Assembly (NCBI GenBank): GCA_002422085.1
Contig: DISZ01000008.1
Span: forward strand, 1-64,000
Length of the DNA: 64,000 nucleotides
Source: Rhodobacteraceae bacterium UBA6197
Lineage (GTDB): Bacteria > Pseudomonadota > Alphaproteobacteria > Rhodobacterales > Rhodobacteraceae
Reading direction: 5' to 3'
The notes below the pieces were generated by a model. The model did no database searches and was not told the DNA's origin. It saw only the letters and a program-made list of their open reading frames with translations. Position numbers and translations under genes: made by a program. Every line of letters begins with the position of its first letter. Position 1 is the stretch's first letter. Shown here piece after piece: positions 34,427-43,350 of this stretch.

Positions 34427-34670
34427 ACCCTGCCCGCGCACCCGCGCCGACAGTCGCACCAACACCCGCGCGCCGCACGCGTTTCGGACGGCGAGCGCAA
34501 AGCCCACGGCCAATGCCCACGACCAGTGTTGCGCGACGTCGGGTAAACCGGCGCATATCTTGCGATCCTGCCCGAACAGACAGGTCACAATGCGACAGAT
34601 GGGGATTTTCTTTTGATTTGTGGCGCACTAACCTCGTTTCAGATCAATGATCCAATATGGGAGTGAATTC

Positions 34671-35855
34671 ATGAAGAAACTTCTTCTGGCATCCGCCGCC
34701 ACCGCGCTTATTGCCGGTGCCGCGTCGGCCGAAGAGATCAAGCTGGGCGTTTCGGTGGGCTTTACCGGGCCGCTCGAATCGCTGGCCGGGCCGATGGCCG
34801 CGGGCGCTGAGCTGGCAATGAAGGAAGTGTCGGATTCTGGCAAGCTGCTGGGGGGCGCAACGATCACTCCGGTTCGCGCCGACAGCACCTGCATCGACGC
34901 CGCCGCCGCGACCGCCGCGGTCGAGCGCATCATCACCACCGACCGCGTTTCCGGGATCGTGGGCGGCATGTGCTCGGGCGAAACCATCGCCAGCTTGCAA
35001 AACGTTGCCATGCCGAACGGCGTCGTGATGATTTCGCCCTCGGCGACGTCGCCGGCGTTGTCAACGCTTGAGGACAACGGGCTGTTCTTCCGCACCTCGC
35101 CGTCGGATGCCCGTCAAGGCGTGGTGATGACCGACATCATCATGGCGCACGGCATCAACGAAGTCGCCGTGACCTATACCAACAACGACTACGGCAAGGG
35201 TCTGGCCGACAGCTTCCAGGCGGCCTTCGAGGCGGCCGGCGGCAAGGTCACCGTGAATTCGGCGCATGACGACGGCAAGGCCGACTATTCGGCCGAAGTC
35301 GGCGCGCTGGCGGCGGCCGGTGGTGCGGCGCTGGTCGTGGTGGGCTATGTCGATCAGGGCGGTTCGGGGATCGTGCGCGGCGCGATCGACGCGGGCGCGT
35401 TTGACACCTTCGTATTCCCCGACGGCATGGTCAGCCAGGCGCTGGAAGACAAGTTCGGCGCGGAAATCGACGGCTCGTTCGGGCAAAACCCCGCTTCGGC
35501 TGGCGAAGGTCGCGATATCTATGTGGCGATGGCGACGGCTGCCGGCTACGACGGCACTTCGGCTTTCGCGGCCGAATCCTATGATGCGGCGGCGCTGATC
35601 ATGCTGGCGATGGCGGCGGCGGGCTCGGCTGATCCCAAGGTCTACAAGGACAAGGTGATGGATGTCGCCAATGCTCCGGGCGAAAAGATCCTGCCGGGCG
35701 AACTGGCCAAGGCGCTGGATATCATCGCGGCGGGTGGCGATGTCGATTATGTCGGCGCCACCGCGGTCGAGCTGATCGGGGCCGGGGAATCCTCGGGCAC
35801 CTATCGCGAAGTCGCGTTCAAGGACGGCAAGATGGAAGTGGTCGGCTATCGTTGA
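34671..35855 (+). CDS. Branched-chain amino-acid/amide ABC transporter, periplasmic binding protein
   Basis: A 394-aa type I periplasmic binding protein (Leu/Ile/Val-binding fold). A cleaved signal peptide covers about the first 20 residues (MKKLLL, then a hydrophobic stretch, ending GAASA|EE). The mature part begins EEIKLGVSVGFTGPLESLAGPMAAGAE, the usual ligand-binding start. Specificity among branched-chain or other amino acids, amides or urea cannot be decided. The ATG at 34671 has GGGAG upstream. A clear terminator follows before the ABC genes, as expected when the binding protein must be in excess. Confidence 0.93.
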   Translation: MKKLLLASAATALIAGAASAEEIKLGVSVGFTGPLESLAGPMAAGAELAMKEVSDSGKLLGGATITPVRADSTCIDAAAATAAVERIITTDRVSGIVGGMCSGETIASLQNVAMPNGVVMISPSATSPALSTLEDNGLFFRTSPSDARQGVVMTDIIMAHGINEVAVTYTNNDYGKGLADSFQAAFEAAGGKVTVNSAHDDGKADYSAEVGALAAAGGAALVVVGYVDQGGSGIVRGAIDAGAFDTFVFPDGMVSQALEDKFGAEIDGSFGQNPASAGEGRDIYVAMATAAGYDGTSAFAAESYDAAALIMLAMAAAGSADPKVYKDKVMDVANAPGEKILPGELAKALDIIAAGGDVDYVGATAVELIGAGESSGTYREVAFKDGKMEVVGYR

Positions 35856-35874
35856 TCTGACCTGAAACAGACCG

Positions 35875-35904
35875 ACAGCCCGAAGCAATTCGGGCTGTTT
35901 TTTA
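35875..35904 (+). terminator. Intrinsic terminator/attenuator between binding protein and ABC genes
   Basis: ACAGCCCGAA and TTCGGGCTGT form a 10-bp stem closed by a GCAA tetraloop and followed by a run of T. Incomplete termination here would give abundant binding-protein mRNA and less mRNA for livG-livF-livH-livM, and the 3' hairpin would also stabilise the short transcript. Confidence 0.88.
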
Positions 35905-35961
35905 ACTAGAACAAGCCTGTAAAAGGCGTGCTTCATGTTAAGCGTGAAGATTGGGGGGGAA

Positions 35962-36765
35962 ATGATCCAGGTCGAGAACCTGCACAAGCACTTCGGCGGC
36001 TTTCGGGCTGTCGACGGTGCCAGCCTTGAAATTGCCAAAGGCACGATCACCGGGCTGATCGGCCCAAATGGCGCAGGAAAATCCACCCTTTTCAACGTGA
36101 TAGCCGGGGTTCATAAACCAACTTCCGGGCGCGTCACGATGGCGGGCGAAGATGTCACCGGGCTTTCACCGCACGCGTTGTTCCACAAGGGCCTGCTGCG
36201 CACCTTTCAGATCGCGCATGAGTTCAGCTCGATGACGGTGCGCGAAAACCTGATGATGGTGCCGGGCGGGCAGTCGGGCGAGACGCTGTGGAACACATGG
36301 TTTGCGCGCAACCAGATCCGCTCGGAAGAGGCAGATCTTCTGAAGAAGGTCGATGAAGTCCTTGATTTCCTGACGATTTCGCATCTGCGTGACGAAAAGG
36401 CCGGCAATCTGTCGGGCGGACAGAAAAAGCTGCTTGAACTGGGCCGCACGATGATGGTCGAGGCCAGGATCGTGTTTCTGGACGAGGTTGGTGCCGGCGT
36501 GAACCGCACCCTGTTGAACACCATTGGCGACGCGATCGTGCGCCTGAACAAAGAGCGCGGCTATACGTTTTGCGTGATCGAACACGACATGGATTTTATC
36601 GGCCGCCTGTGTGATCCGGTGATCGTGATGGCCGAGGGCAAGGTTCTGGCGCAGGGCCCGGCCGATCATATCATGGAGAACGAGGCGGTGATCGAAGCCT
36701 ATCTGGGCACCGGCCTGAAGAACAAGGTCAAGGCCGAGCATTCCGCGATGGGGGCGCAGCCATGA
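35962..36765 (+). CDS. livG: Branched-chain amino-acid ABC transporter, ATP-binding protein LivG
   Basis: A 267-aa ABC ATPase. Walker A GPNGAGKSTLFNVIAG lies at about residues 34-49, the signature is LSGGQKKLLELGR, and Walker B is IVFLDEVGAGV. The protein ends with the LivG/BcaC-type C-terminal extension. The ATG at 35962 has a GGGGGG site upstream. Its stop overlaps the livF start (ATGA). Confidence 0.95.
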   Translation: MIQVENLHKHFGGFRAVDGASLEIAKGTITGLIGPNGAGKSTLFNVIAGVHKPTSGRVTMAGEDVTGLSPHALFHKGLLRTFQIAHEFSSMTVRENLMMVPGGQSGETLWNTWFARNQIRSEEADLLKKVDEVLDFLTISHLRDEKAGNLSGGQKKLLELGRTMMVEARIVFLDEVGAGVNRTLLNTIGDAIVRLNKERGYTFCVIEHDMDFIGRLCDPVIVMAEGKVLAQGPADHIMENEAVIEAYLGTGLKNKVKAEHSAMGAQP

Positions 36766-37466
36766 GCTTTCTTCTGGCCGAAAACATGACCGGAGGCTAC
36801 GGCGCGGCGGATATCTTGCACGGCTGCACGCTGCGTGTCGACAAGGGGCAGATCGTGGTCATCGTCGGGCCGAATGGCGCCGGCAAATCGACCGCGATGA
36901 AGGCGGTCTTTGGCATGCTGAACCTGCGCGGCGGCCATGTGCTGCTGGACGGCGAAGACATCACCGCGCTCAGCCCGCAGGCGCGGGTGGCCAAGGGCAT
37001 GGGGTTCGTGCCGCAAACAAATAACGTCTTCCCCTCGATGAGCGTCGAGGAAAACCTCGAGATGGGCGCCTTTCTGCGCGACGACGATTTTGCCACGACG
37101 ATGGAGCAGGTCTACCACCTGTTCCCGATCCTCAAGGAAAAGCGCCACCAGCCTGCGGGCGAGCTGTCAGGCGGCCAGCGCCAGCAGGTTGCCGTGGGCC
37201 GCGCGCTGATGACGCAACCCAAGCTCTTGATGCTGGACGAGCCGACCGCCGGGGTCAGCCCGATCGTCATGGACGAGCTGTTCGACCGGATCATCGAGGT
37301 CGCCCGAACCGGGATCTCGATCCTGATGGTGGAACAGAACGCCCGCCAAGCCCTTGAAATTGCAGATATGGGCTACGTCCTGGTGCAGGGCTCGAATCGT
37401 TTTACCGACACCGGGGCGGCGCTGATGGCCGATCCCGAGGTGCGTCGCACCTTTCTGGGGGGCTGA
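36762..37466 (+). CDS. livF: Branched-chain amino-acid ABC transporter, ATP-binding protein LivF
   Basis: A 234-aa ABC ATPase. Walker A is GPNGAGKSTAMKAVFG (about residues 34-49), the signature is LSGGQRQQVAVGRALM, and Walker B is LLMLDEPTAGVSP. It forms the ATPase pair with LivG. The ATG at 36762 overlaps the livG stop, and livH starts 3 bases after its own stop. Confidence 0.95.
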   Translation: MSFLLAENMTGGYGAADILHGCTLRVDKGQIVVIVGPNGAGKSTAMKAVFGMLNLRGGHVLLDGEDITALSPQARVAKGMGFVPQTNNVFPSMSVEENLEMGAFLRDDDFATTMEQVYHLFPILKEKRHQPAGELSGGQRQQVAVGRALMTQPKLLMLDEPTAGVSPIVMDELFDRIIEVARTGISILMVEQNARQALEIADMGYVLVQGSNRFTDTGAALMADPEVRRTFLGG

Positions 37467-37469
37467 GCC

Positions 37470-38480
37470 ATGGATTTCCTGAACGCCATTGTCGCCCTGA
37501 TGAATTACGTCATCATCCCGGCCTCGTCTTATGGCGCGCAGCTGGCGCTGGGGGCGCTGGGGGTGACGCTGATCTATGGCATCTTGCGGTTCTCGAATTT
37601 TGCGCATGGCGACACGATGGCCTTCGGCAGCGGCATCACGATCTTGCTGACCTGGGGGTTGCAGGCGCTGGGGGTCGGGCTTGGCCAGCTGCCCACGGCG
37701 CTTTTGGCCCTGCCCTTCGGCATCGCGCTGACCGCGGCATTGGTTCTGGTCACCGACCGCGCCGTCTATCGGTTCTATCGCAAGAAGAAATCGGCGCCGG
37801 TCATTCTGGTGATGGCCTCGGTCGGGGTGATGTTCATCATGAACGGCATCACCCGTTTCATGATCGGCGTGGACGAGATCCGGTTCGACGACGGGCTGCG
37901 TTTCATCATCTCGGCCAAGGAATTCAAGGCCGCAACCGGGTTGGATGAGGCGCTGGCGCTGCGCTCGACACAGGTGATTACGGTGGTGACGGCGCTTTTG
38001 GTGGTCTGGGCGCTGTTCTGGTTCCTGAACCGCACCCGCACCGGCAAATCCATGCGCGCCTTTTCCGACAACGAAGACCTTGCCCTGCTGTCGGGGATCA
38101 ACCCCGAAAAGGTGGTCGCGGTGACGTGGATTCTGGCGGCGGCGCTGGCGACCACGGCGGGCACGCTTTATGGGCTCGACAAGGCGTTCAAGGCGTTCAA
38201 CTACTTTCAGCTTTTGCTGCCGATCTTTGCCGCGGCGATCGTCGGCGGCCTTGGCAACCCGCTGGGCGCCATCGCCGGCGGCTTCATCATCGCCTTTTCC
38301 GAGGTCGCCGTGACCTATGATTTTCGCAAGGTGGTGGGCTATCTCATGCCCGGAGACTGGTCGCCCGACGGGCCGATCCAGCTTTTGTCCACCGAGTATA
38401 AATTCGCCGTCAGCTTTGCGATCCTGATCATCGTGCTGCTGTTCAAGCCGACGGGTCTGTTCAAGGGGAAATCAGTATGA
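37470..38480 (+). CDS. livH: Branched-chain amino-acid ABC transporter, permease LivH
   Basis: A 336-aa inner-membrane permease with about eight to ten hydrophobic segments and the LivH-type start LALGALGVTLIYGILRFSNFAHGD. The conserved cytoplasmic loop near LSGINPEKVVAVTWILAAALA probably contacts the ATPases. The ATG at 37470 follows livF directly. The stop overlaps livM by 4 bases. Confidence 0.94.
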   Translation: MDFLNAIVALMNYVIIPASSYGAQLALGALGVTLIYGILRFSNFAHGDTMAFGSGITILLTWGLQALGVGLGQLPTALLALPFGIALTAALVLVTDRAVYRFYRKKKSAPVILVMASVGVMFIMNGITRFMIGVDEIRFDDGLRFIISAKEFKAATGLDEALALRSTQVITVVTALLVVWALFWFLNRTRTGKSMRAFSDNEDLALLSGINPEKVVAVTWILAAALATTAGTLYGLDKAFKAFNYFQLLLPIFAAAIVGGLGNPLGAIAGGFIIAFSEVAVTYDFRKVVGYLMPGDWSPDGPIQLLSTEYKFAVSFAILIIVLLFKPTGLFKGKSV

Positions 38481-39811
38481 GCCAGCATCAGCCACAGGCC
38501 GCCTCGGGCGGTGCATTTCGCGCACCTCTGCTGTTTGCCGCGATGGCGGCGCTGCTCTTGCTTGAGGGCACGACGGGCAGCTGGAACTCGGCCTTGTACA
38601 TCCTCAACACCGGGCTGATCGCGGCGATCATGGCCTTGGGGGTAAACATGCAATGGGGCTACGCGGGGCTGTTCAACACCGGCGTCGTGGGGTTTGTGGC
38701 GATTGGCGGGCTGGCCCCCGTGCTGATTTCGATGCCGCCCAACACCGGCGCGTTTTCAGCCGGAGGCTTTGGCATCGTGCTGGCGCTGGCGGTTGCCGCA
38801 GGGGTGATCGCGCTGGCGGTGCTGGCCAATCGGCGGCTGACGTTTCAGCGCCGCGTCGTTGTCGTGCCTGCGCTTCTGATCTGCGGATTTTTCCTTTACC
38901 GCGCCATCTTTGACCCGGCCGCAAACGCAATCGAGGGCGTCAACACCGCCGCGGCGGGCAACCTTGGGGGCCTGAACCTGCCGGTGCTGTTTTCGTGGCC
39001 GGTGGGGGCGCTGTTTGCCGCCGGGGCGGCCTGGGTGGTGGGCAAGACCGCGCTGGGGCTGCGCTCGGATTATCTGGCGATTGCCACGCTGGGCATCGGC
39101 GAGATCATCGTTGCCGTCATCAAGAACGAAGACTGGCTGGCGCGCGGCGTGATGAACATCAACGGCATTCCGCGGCCCTGGCCCGTCCCTTACGAGGTCG
39201 CGCTGCAAGACAGCCCCGCCTTTCTTGAACGCGCCGCAGCCCTTGGGATCGACCCGGTCACCGCCTCGACGCTGCTGGTCAAGCTTTGCTACACCGGGCT
39301 TCTGGCGCTGGTGCTGCTGGCGCTGATCTGGTTGTCGCAACTGGCGCTGCACTCGCCCTGGGGGCGGATGATGCGCGCGATCCGCGACAATGAAACCGCC
39401 GCCGCCGCGATGGGCAAGAACGTGACCTTGCGGCATTTGCAGATCTTCATCATCGGCTCGGCGGTCTGCGGTCTGGCGGGGGCGATGCTGATTACCATGG
39501 ACGGGCAGATGACACCGGGCAGCTACAACCCGCTGCGCTTTACCTTCCTTGTCTGGGTCATGGTGATCGTCGGCGGTTCGGGCAACAACTGGGGCGCGGT
39601 GCTGGGCGCGATGCTGATCTGGTTTCTCTGGATCAAGGTCGAGGTCTGGGGCCCGCAGATCATGGTTGCGCTGACCTCGGGTCTGGCCGAGGGGTCGGCG
39701 CTGAAACAGCACCTTGTCGAATCGGCGGCGCAGATGCGGCTGCTGACGATGGGGGTGATCCTGCTTTTGGTGCTGCGCTTCAGCCCGCGCGGCCTGCTTC
39801 CTGAAAAATGA
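38477..39811 (+). CDS. livM: Branched-chain amino-acid ABC transporter, permease LivM
   Basis: A 444-aa inner-membrane permease, partner of LivH. It has multiple hydrophobic segments and the LivM motif GLRSDYLAIATLGIGEIIVAV at about residues 195-215, then RAIRDNETAAAAMGKNV. At the C-terminal side a long insertion, LAEGSALKQHLVESAAQMR, precedes the last segment. The ATG at 38477 overlaps the livH stop. It is the last gene of the transporter operon. Confidence 0.93.
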   Translation: MSQHQPQAASGGAFRAPLLFAAMAALLLLEGTTGSWNSALYILNTGLIAAIMALGVNMQWGYAGLFNTGVVGFVAIGGLAPVLISMPPNTGAFSAGGFGIVLALAVAAGVIALAVLANRRLTFQRRVVVVPALLICGFFLYRAIFDPAANAIEGVNTAAAGNLGGLNLPVLFSWPVGALFAAGAAWVVGKTALGLRSDYLAIATLGIGEIIVAVIKNEDWLARGVMNINGIPRPWPVPYEVALQDSPAFLERAAALGIDPVTASTLLVKLCYTGLLALVLLALIWLSQLALHSPWGRMMRAIRDNETAAAAMGKNVTLRHLQIFIIGSAVCGLAGAMLITMDGQMTPGSYNPLRFTFLVWVMVIVGGSGNNWGAVLGAMLIWFLWIKVEVWGPQIMVALTSGLAEGSALKQHLVESAAQMRLLTMGVILLLVLRFSPRGLLPEK

Positions 39812-39817
39812 CCCGGC

Positions 39818-39842
39818 CGGGCGGGACATTTCCCCCCGCCCG
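39818..39842 (+). terminator. Hairpin after livM
   Basis: CGGGCGGG and CCCGCCCG form an 8-bp stem with a 9-base loop, 6 bases after the livM stop. No T run follows on the plus strand. A CGCGAAATATCCC stretch next to it resembles the leader of the dispersed hairpin repeats, so this may be a worn member of that family. Confidence 0.5.
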
Positions 39843-39932
39843 CCGACCCGGGCGCGAAATATCCCGGCGCCCCGGATCGCCGCCCTGCCCCAGCCTCTTG
39901 CATCAGCGCCACGCTCGCCATATTCCGGGGCC

Positions 39933-41498
39933 ATGACACAGCATCAGCGCCTTCTCATCATCGACTTCGGCTCTCAGGTCACGCAGCTTATCGCGCGGCG
40001 CCTGCGCGAGCTGAACATCTATTGCGAAATCCATCCGTTCCAGAAGGTGACCGACGCGTTTCTGACCGCGTTCGCGCCCAAGGCGGTAATCCTGTCGGGC
40101 GGGCCGGCCTCGGTCTTTTCCGACGGCGCGCCGATGCCACCGGCCAGCGTGTTCACGCTGGGGGTGCCGATCCTTGGGATCTGCTATGGCCAGCAGGTGA
40201 TGATGCACTGTCTGGGCGGCCGGGTCGAGCGTGGCCACGGCACCGCCGAATTCGGCCGCGCCTTCGTCACCCCGGCGGGCGGCACGCTGCCGCTGCTGGA
40301 GGGGTGGTTCGACGCGGCCAGTTCGGGGCGCGAACAGGTCTGGATGAGCCACGGCGACCATGTGTCCGAAATCGCGCCGGGCTTTGCCGTTTACGGCACC
40401 TCGCCCAATGCGCCGTTTGCGATCACCGCCGACCCGGCGCGGCAGTTCTACGCCGTGCAGTTTCACCCCGAGGTGCACCACACGCCCAAGGGCGCAAAAC
40501 TCTATGAAAATTTCGTCCGCCTCGCAGGCTTTACCGGCGACTGGACGATGGGCGCCTACCGCGAAGACGCGATCGCCAGGATCCGCGCCCAGGTCGGTGA
40601 CGCCAAGGTGATCTGCGGCCTGTCGGGCGGTGTTGACAGCTCGGTCGCGGCGGTTCTGATCCACGAGGCGATCGGCGATCAGTTGACCTGCGTCTTTGTC
40701 GACCACGGGTTGTTGCGGCTGGGCGAGGCCGAGCAGGTCGTCACCATGTTCCGCGACAACTACAACATGCCGCTGATCCACGCCGACGAATCCGAGCTGT
40801 TTCTTGGCGCGCTTGACGGCGTGAGCGACCCCGAGACCAAACGCAAGATCATCGGCAAGCTGTTCATCGACGTGTTCCAGAAACATGCGCATGAGGTCGG
40901 CGGCGCAAAGTTTCTGGCGCAGGGCACGCTTTATCCCGACGTGATCGAAAGCGTCAGCTTTTCCGGTGGCCCGTCGGTGACGATCAAGTCGCATCACAAC
41001 GTCGGCGGCCTGCCCGAAAAGATGGGCCTGAAACTGGTCGAGCCGCTGCGCGAACTGTTCAAGGACGAGGTCCGCGCCCTTGGCCGCGAGCTGGGCCTGC
41101 CCACGAGCTTCATCGGCCGCCACCCCTTCCCCGGCCCCGGCCTCGCGATCCGCTGCCCCGGCGAGATTACCCGCGAAAAGCTTGCGATCCTGCGCAAGGC
41201 CGATGCGGTCTTCATCGACCAGATCCGCAAACACGGGCTTTATGACGAAATCTGGCAGGCCTTCGTGGCGATCCTGCCGGTGAAGACCGTCGGCGTGATG
41301 GGCGACGGGCGCACCTATGATTTCGCTTGTGCGCTGCGCGCGGTAACCTCGGTCGATGGGATGACGGCGGATTACTATCCCTTCACCCACGATTTTCTGG
41401 GCGAAACCGCAACCCGGATCATCAATGAGGTGCAGGGCATCAACCGCTGCACCTATGACATCACCTCCAAACCCCCCGGCACGATCGAATGGGAATAG
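39933..41498 (+). CDS. guaA: GMP synthase (glutamine-hydrolysing)
   Basis: Converts XMP to GMP with glutamine and ATP. It has 521 aa. The N-terminal class I glutaminase domain has its catalytic Cys in GICYGQQVM (about residue 87) and His/Glu in QFHPEVHHT. The ATP pyrophosphatase loop LSGGVDSSVAAVL lies at about residues 230-242, and the C-terminal dimerisation domain ends NRCTYDITSKPPGTIEWE. The ATG at 39933 gives the standard N-terminus. The 120 bases upstream contain no purine riboswitch that I can see. Confidence 0.97.
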   Translation: MTQHQRLLIIDFGSQVTQLIARRLRELNIYCEIHPFQKVTDAFLTAFAPKAVILSGGPASVFSDGAPMPPASVFTLGVPILGICYGQQVMMHCLGGRVERGHGTAEFGRAFVTPAGGTLPLLEGWFDAASSGREQVWMSHGDHVSEIAPGFAVYGTSPNAPFAITADPARQFYAVQFHPEVHHTPKGAKLYENFVRLAGFTGDWTMGAYREDAIARIRAQVGDAKVICGLSGGVDSSVAAVLIHEAIGDQLTCVFVDHGLLRLGEAEQVVTMFRDNYNMPLIHADESELFLGALDGVSDPETKRKIIGKLFIDVFQKHAHEVGGAKFLAQGTLYPDVIESVSFSGGPSVTIKSHHNVGGLPEKMGLKLVEPLRELFKDEVRALGRELGLPTSFIGRHPFPGPGLAIRCPGEITREKLAILRKADAVFIDQIRKHGLYDEIWQAFVAILPVKTVGVMGDGRTYDFACALRAVTSVDGMTADYYPFTHDFLGETATRIINEVQGINRCTYDITSKPPGTIEWE

Positions 41499-41502
41499 CT
41501 CC

Positions 41503-42267
41503 GTGGGTCTGACCACCCTTTCCGGCCATCTGATCTGCATCTCTGCGGCCGAACGGGCGGCGGTTCTGGCCCATCTTCCCGACCATATCCGCCAGACGAT
41601 GCGCGAACCGGGTTGCCTTTATTTTGATGTGGCCCAATCCACCGATCCGATGGTCTGGTCGGTCAACGAGGCTTTTGCCACCCGCGCCGACTTCAAGGCT
41701 CATCAGGCCCGAACCGCCAGCAGCCCCTGGGCCAGCGCCACAATGGGCATCCGCCGCGATTATGCTGTCGAACGCGGTAACCCGGAGGTGCGCCCGGAAA
41801 GCCCCTCGGATACCGGCGCCGCCTATTTGCTGAACCGGGACGCCTTTGGCCGCAACGACGAGGCCGATCTGGTCAACGCGCTGCGCGCTTCGGGCGATCT
41901 GATCCTGTCGATGGTGGCGGTTCTGGGGCGCGCCTATCTGGGCCATGCCGGGTTTTCGGCCCTTGAGGCACCGTTTCACGGACTCGCCCTTGCGCCGGTC
42001 GCGGTGCGCGCCAACGTGCGCGGCCAAGGCATCGCCGACCGGCTGATCCGCAGCGGTATCAGCCTTGCGCGCGATCAGGGGTATGAGGGTATCGTGGTGC
42101 TGGGGGATCCGGCCTATTACGCGCGCTTTGGCTTCAGCGTCGCCGCCGCACGTGATTTCACCTCGCCCTACGCCGGGCCGCATCTGATGGTGTTGGACCT
42201 CAAGCGTGCGGGGCTGCCGACGACAGGCACGCTAACCTATGCCCCGGCTTTTGACGCCCTTGGCTAA
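41503..42267 (+). CDS. Fusion of a monooxygenase-like (ABM) domain and a GNAT acetyltransferase
   Basis: A 254-aa protein with two parts. Residues 1 to about 90 (LSGHLICISAAERAAVLAHL; MREPGCLYFDVAQSTD; FATRADFKAHQARTA) look like an antibiotic-biosynthesis-monooxygenase ferredoxin-like domain. Residues from about 105 (PSDTGAAYLLNRDAFGRNDEADLV) to the end look like a YhbS-type GNAT N-acetyltransferase, with the acetyl-CoA loop VRANVRGQGIADRLI and GDPAYYARFGFSVA. The only suitable start is GTG at 41503, 5 bases after the guaA stop, with a weak ribosome site. Substrates are unknown. Confidence 0.75.
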   Translation: MGLTTLSGHLICISAAERAAVLAHLPDHIRQTMREPGCLYFDVAQSTDPMVWSVNEAFATRADFKAHQARTASSPWASATMGIRRDYAVERGNPEVRPESPSDTGAAYLLNRDAFGRNDEADLVNALRASGDLILSMVAVLGRAYLGHAGFSALEAPFHGLALAPVAVRANVRGQGIADRLIRSGISLARDQGYEGIVVLGDPAYYARFGFSVAAARDFTSPYAGPHLMVLDLKRAGLPTTGTLTYAPAFDALG

Positions 42268-42269
42268 GG

Positions 42270-42357
42270 GGCTTCTTTTTGGTGAAAATACTCTCGCCGA
42301 AGGCATCTTTCCTGAAAAAGGCGCCTCCGGCGGGAGTATTTCAGCCAAAAAGAAGCC
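42270..42357. terminator. Long inverted repeat between convergent genes (bidirectional terminator, dispersed repeat family)
   Basis: Two arms of about 30 bases, beginning GGCTTCTTTTTGG (42270) and ending CCAAAAAGAAGCC (42357), are nearly perfect inverted copies around a 28-base centre. The arms contain AAATACTC and GCCG segments, as in other Rhodobacteraceae intergenic repeats. It lies exactly between the stops of the ABM-GNAT gene and the convergent dehydrogenase gene. The T run in one arm and A run in the other allow termination on both strands. Confidence 0.85.
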
Positions 42358-42361
42358 GATC

Positions 42362-43234
42362 TCAGCCCAGTTTCCGGAGCCGCGCAATCAGGCTCGAGGT
42401 ATCCCAGCGGCCGCCACCCAGGCTTTGCACGTCCTTGTAGAACTGATCGACCAGCGCGGTGACCGGCAGGCTGGCACCGGTGTCGTTGGCGGTGGCCAGG
42501 CAAATCCCCAGATCCTTGCGCATCCAGTCAACGGCAAAGCCAAAGTCGAACCGGTCCTCTTCCATCGTCTTCGCGCGGTTCGACATCTGCCAGCTTCCGG
42601 CGGCGCCCTGACTGATGACCTCGACGACATCCTTGATCGAGAGCCCGGCCTTTTCGGCGAAATGCAGCGATTCCGCGAGGCCCTGCACCAGACCCGCGAT
42701 GGCGATCTGGTTGCACATCTTGGTCAATTGCCCCGCGCCGCTGTCGCCCAGACGGCGGCAGATCTTGGCGTAGGCGGCGATCACCGGCTCGGCACGCGCG
42801 TAAGATGCCGCATCGCCGCCACACATCACCGACAGGGCGCCACTCTCGGCCCCCGCCTGCCCACCGGAAACCGGGGCATCGACAAAGCCCACCCCCTGCG
42901 CACCGGCCAGTGCCGCCAGTTCGCGGGTGACGGCGGCCGAGACGGTGGTGTGATCGACAAAGACGCTGCCCGGCTTCATTCCCGCGAAGGCGCCGTTGTC
43001 GCCCAGGCAGATGCTGCGCAGATCGTTGTCATTGCCGACGCAGGCCAGCACGAATTCCGCATCACGCGCGGCGTCGGCGGGGGTAGCGGCCCATTCCCCG
43101 GCGTGGCGCTTGACCCAGGCCTCGGCCTTGCCCGCACTGCGGTTATAAACAGTGACCTGATGGCCCTTGGCAGCCAGATGCCCCGCCATAGGAAACCCCA
43201 TCACCCCCAACCCCAAGAACGCGACTTTTGCCAT
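42362..43234 (-). CDS. 3-hydroxyisobutyrate dehydrogenase family NAD(P)-binding oxidoreductase
   Basis: A 290-aa beta-hydroxyacid dehydrogenase. The N-terminal Rossmann motif is FLGLGVMGFPMAGHL (residues 5-19). The substrate-binding signature is FVDAPVSGGQAGAESG (about residue 120), and the catalytic Lys is in GQLTKMCNQ (about residue 170). Candidate substrates include 3-hydroxyisobutyrate, tartronate semialdehyde and related short hydroxyacids; sequence alone does not decide. The ATG at 43234 (MAKVAFLGLG) has AGGG upstream. It is convergent with the ABM-GNAT gene. Confidence 0.9.
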   Translation of the reverse strand: MAKVAFLGLGVMGFPMAGHLAAKGHQVTVYNRSAGKAEAWVKRHAGEWAATPADAARDAEFVLACVGNDNDLRSICLGDNGAFAGMKPGSVFVDHTTVSAAVTRELAALAGAQGVGFVDAPVSGGQAGAESGALSVMCGGDAASYARAEPVIAAYAKICRRLGDSGAGQLTKMCNQIAIAGLVQGLAESLHFAEKAGLSIKDVVEVISQGAAGSWQMSNRAKTMEEDRFDFGFAVDWMRKDLGICLATANDTGASLPVTALVDQFYKDVQSLGGGRWDTSSLIARLRKLG

Positions 43235-43350
43235 GGTTTTCCCTTTCGCTCGCGCAAACGCGCGTTGATTACCGATCCTTCCTGACTTAGTTACGCATGC
43301 GGCCCATCGCGTCAACCGGGCCAGCGATCCGGGCAAACTTGGGGATATTC

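Noticed and set aside
34427..34670. Small gene or sigma-54 promoter before the ABC transporter
   Set aside because: No frame with a ribosome site and protein-like composition, and no GG-N10-GC element at the right spacing was seen.
39812..39932. Possible purine riboswitch before guaA
   Set aside because: The gap is GC-rich, holds a simple hairpin, and shows no conserved purine-aptamer core.
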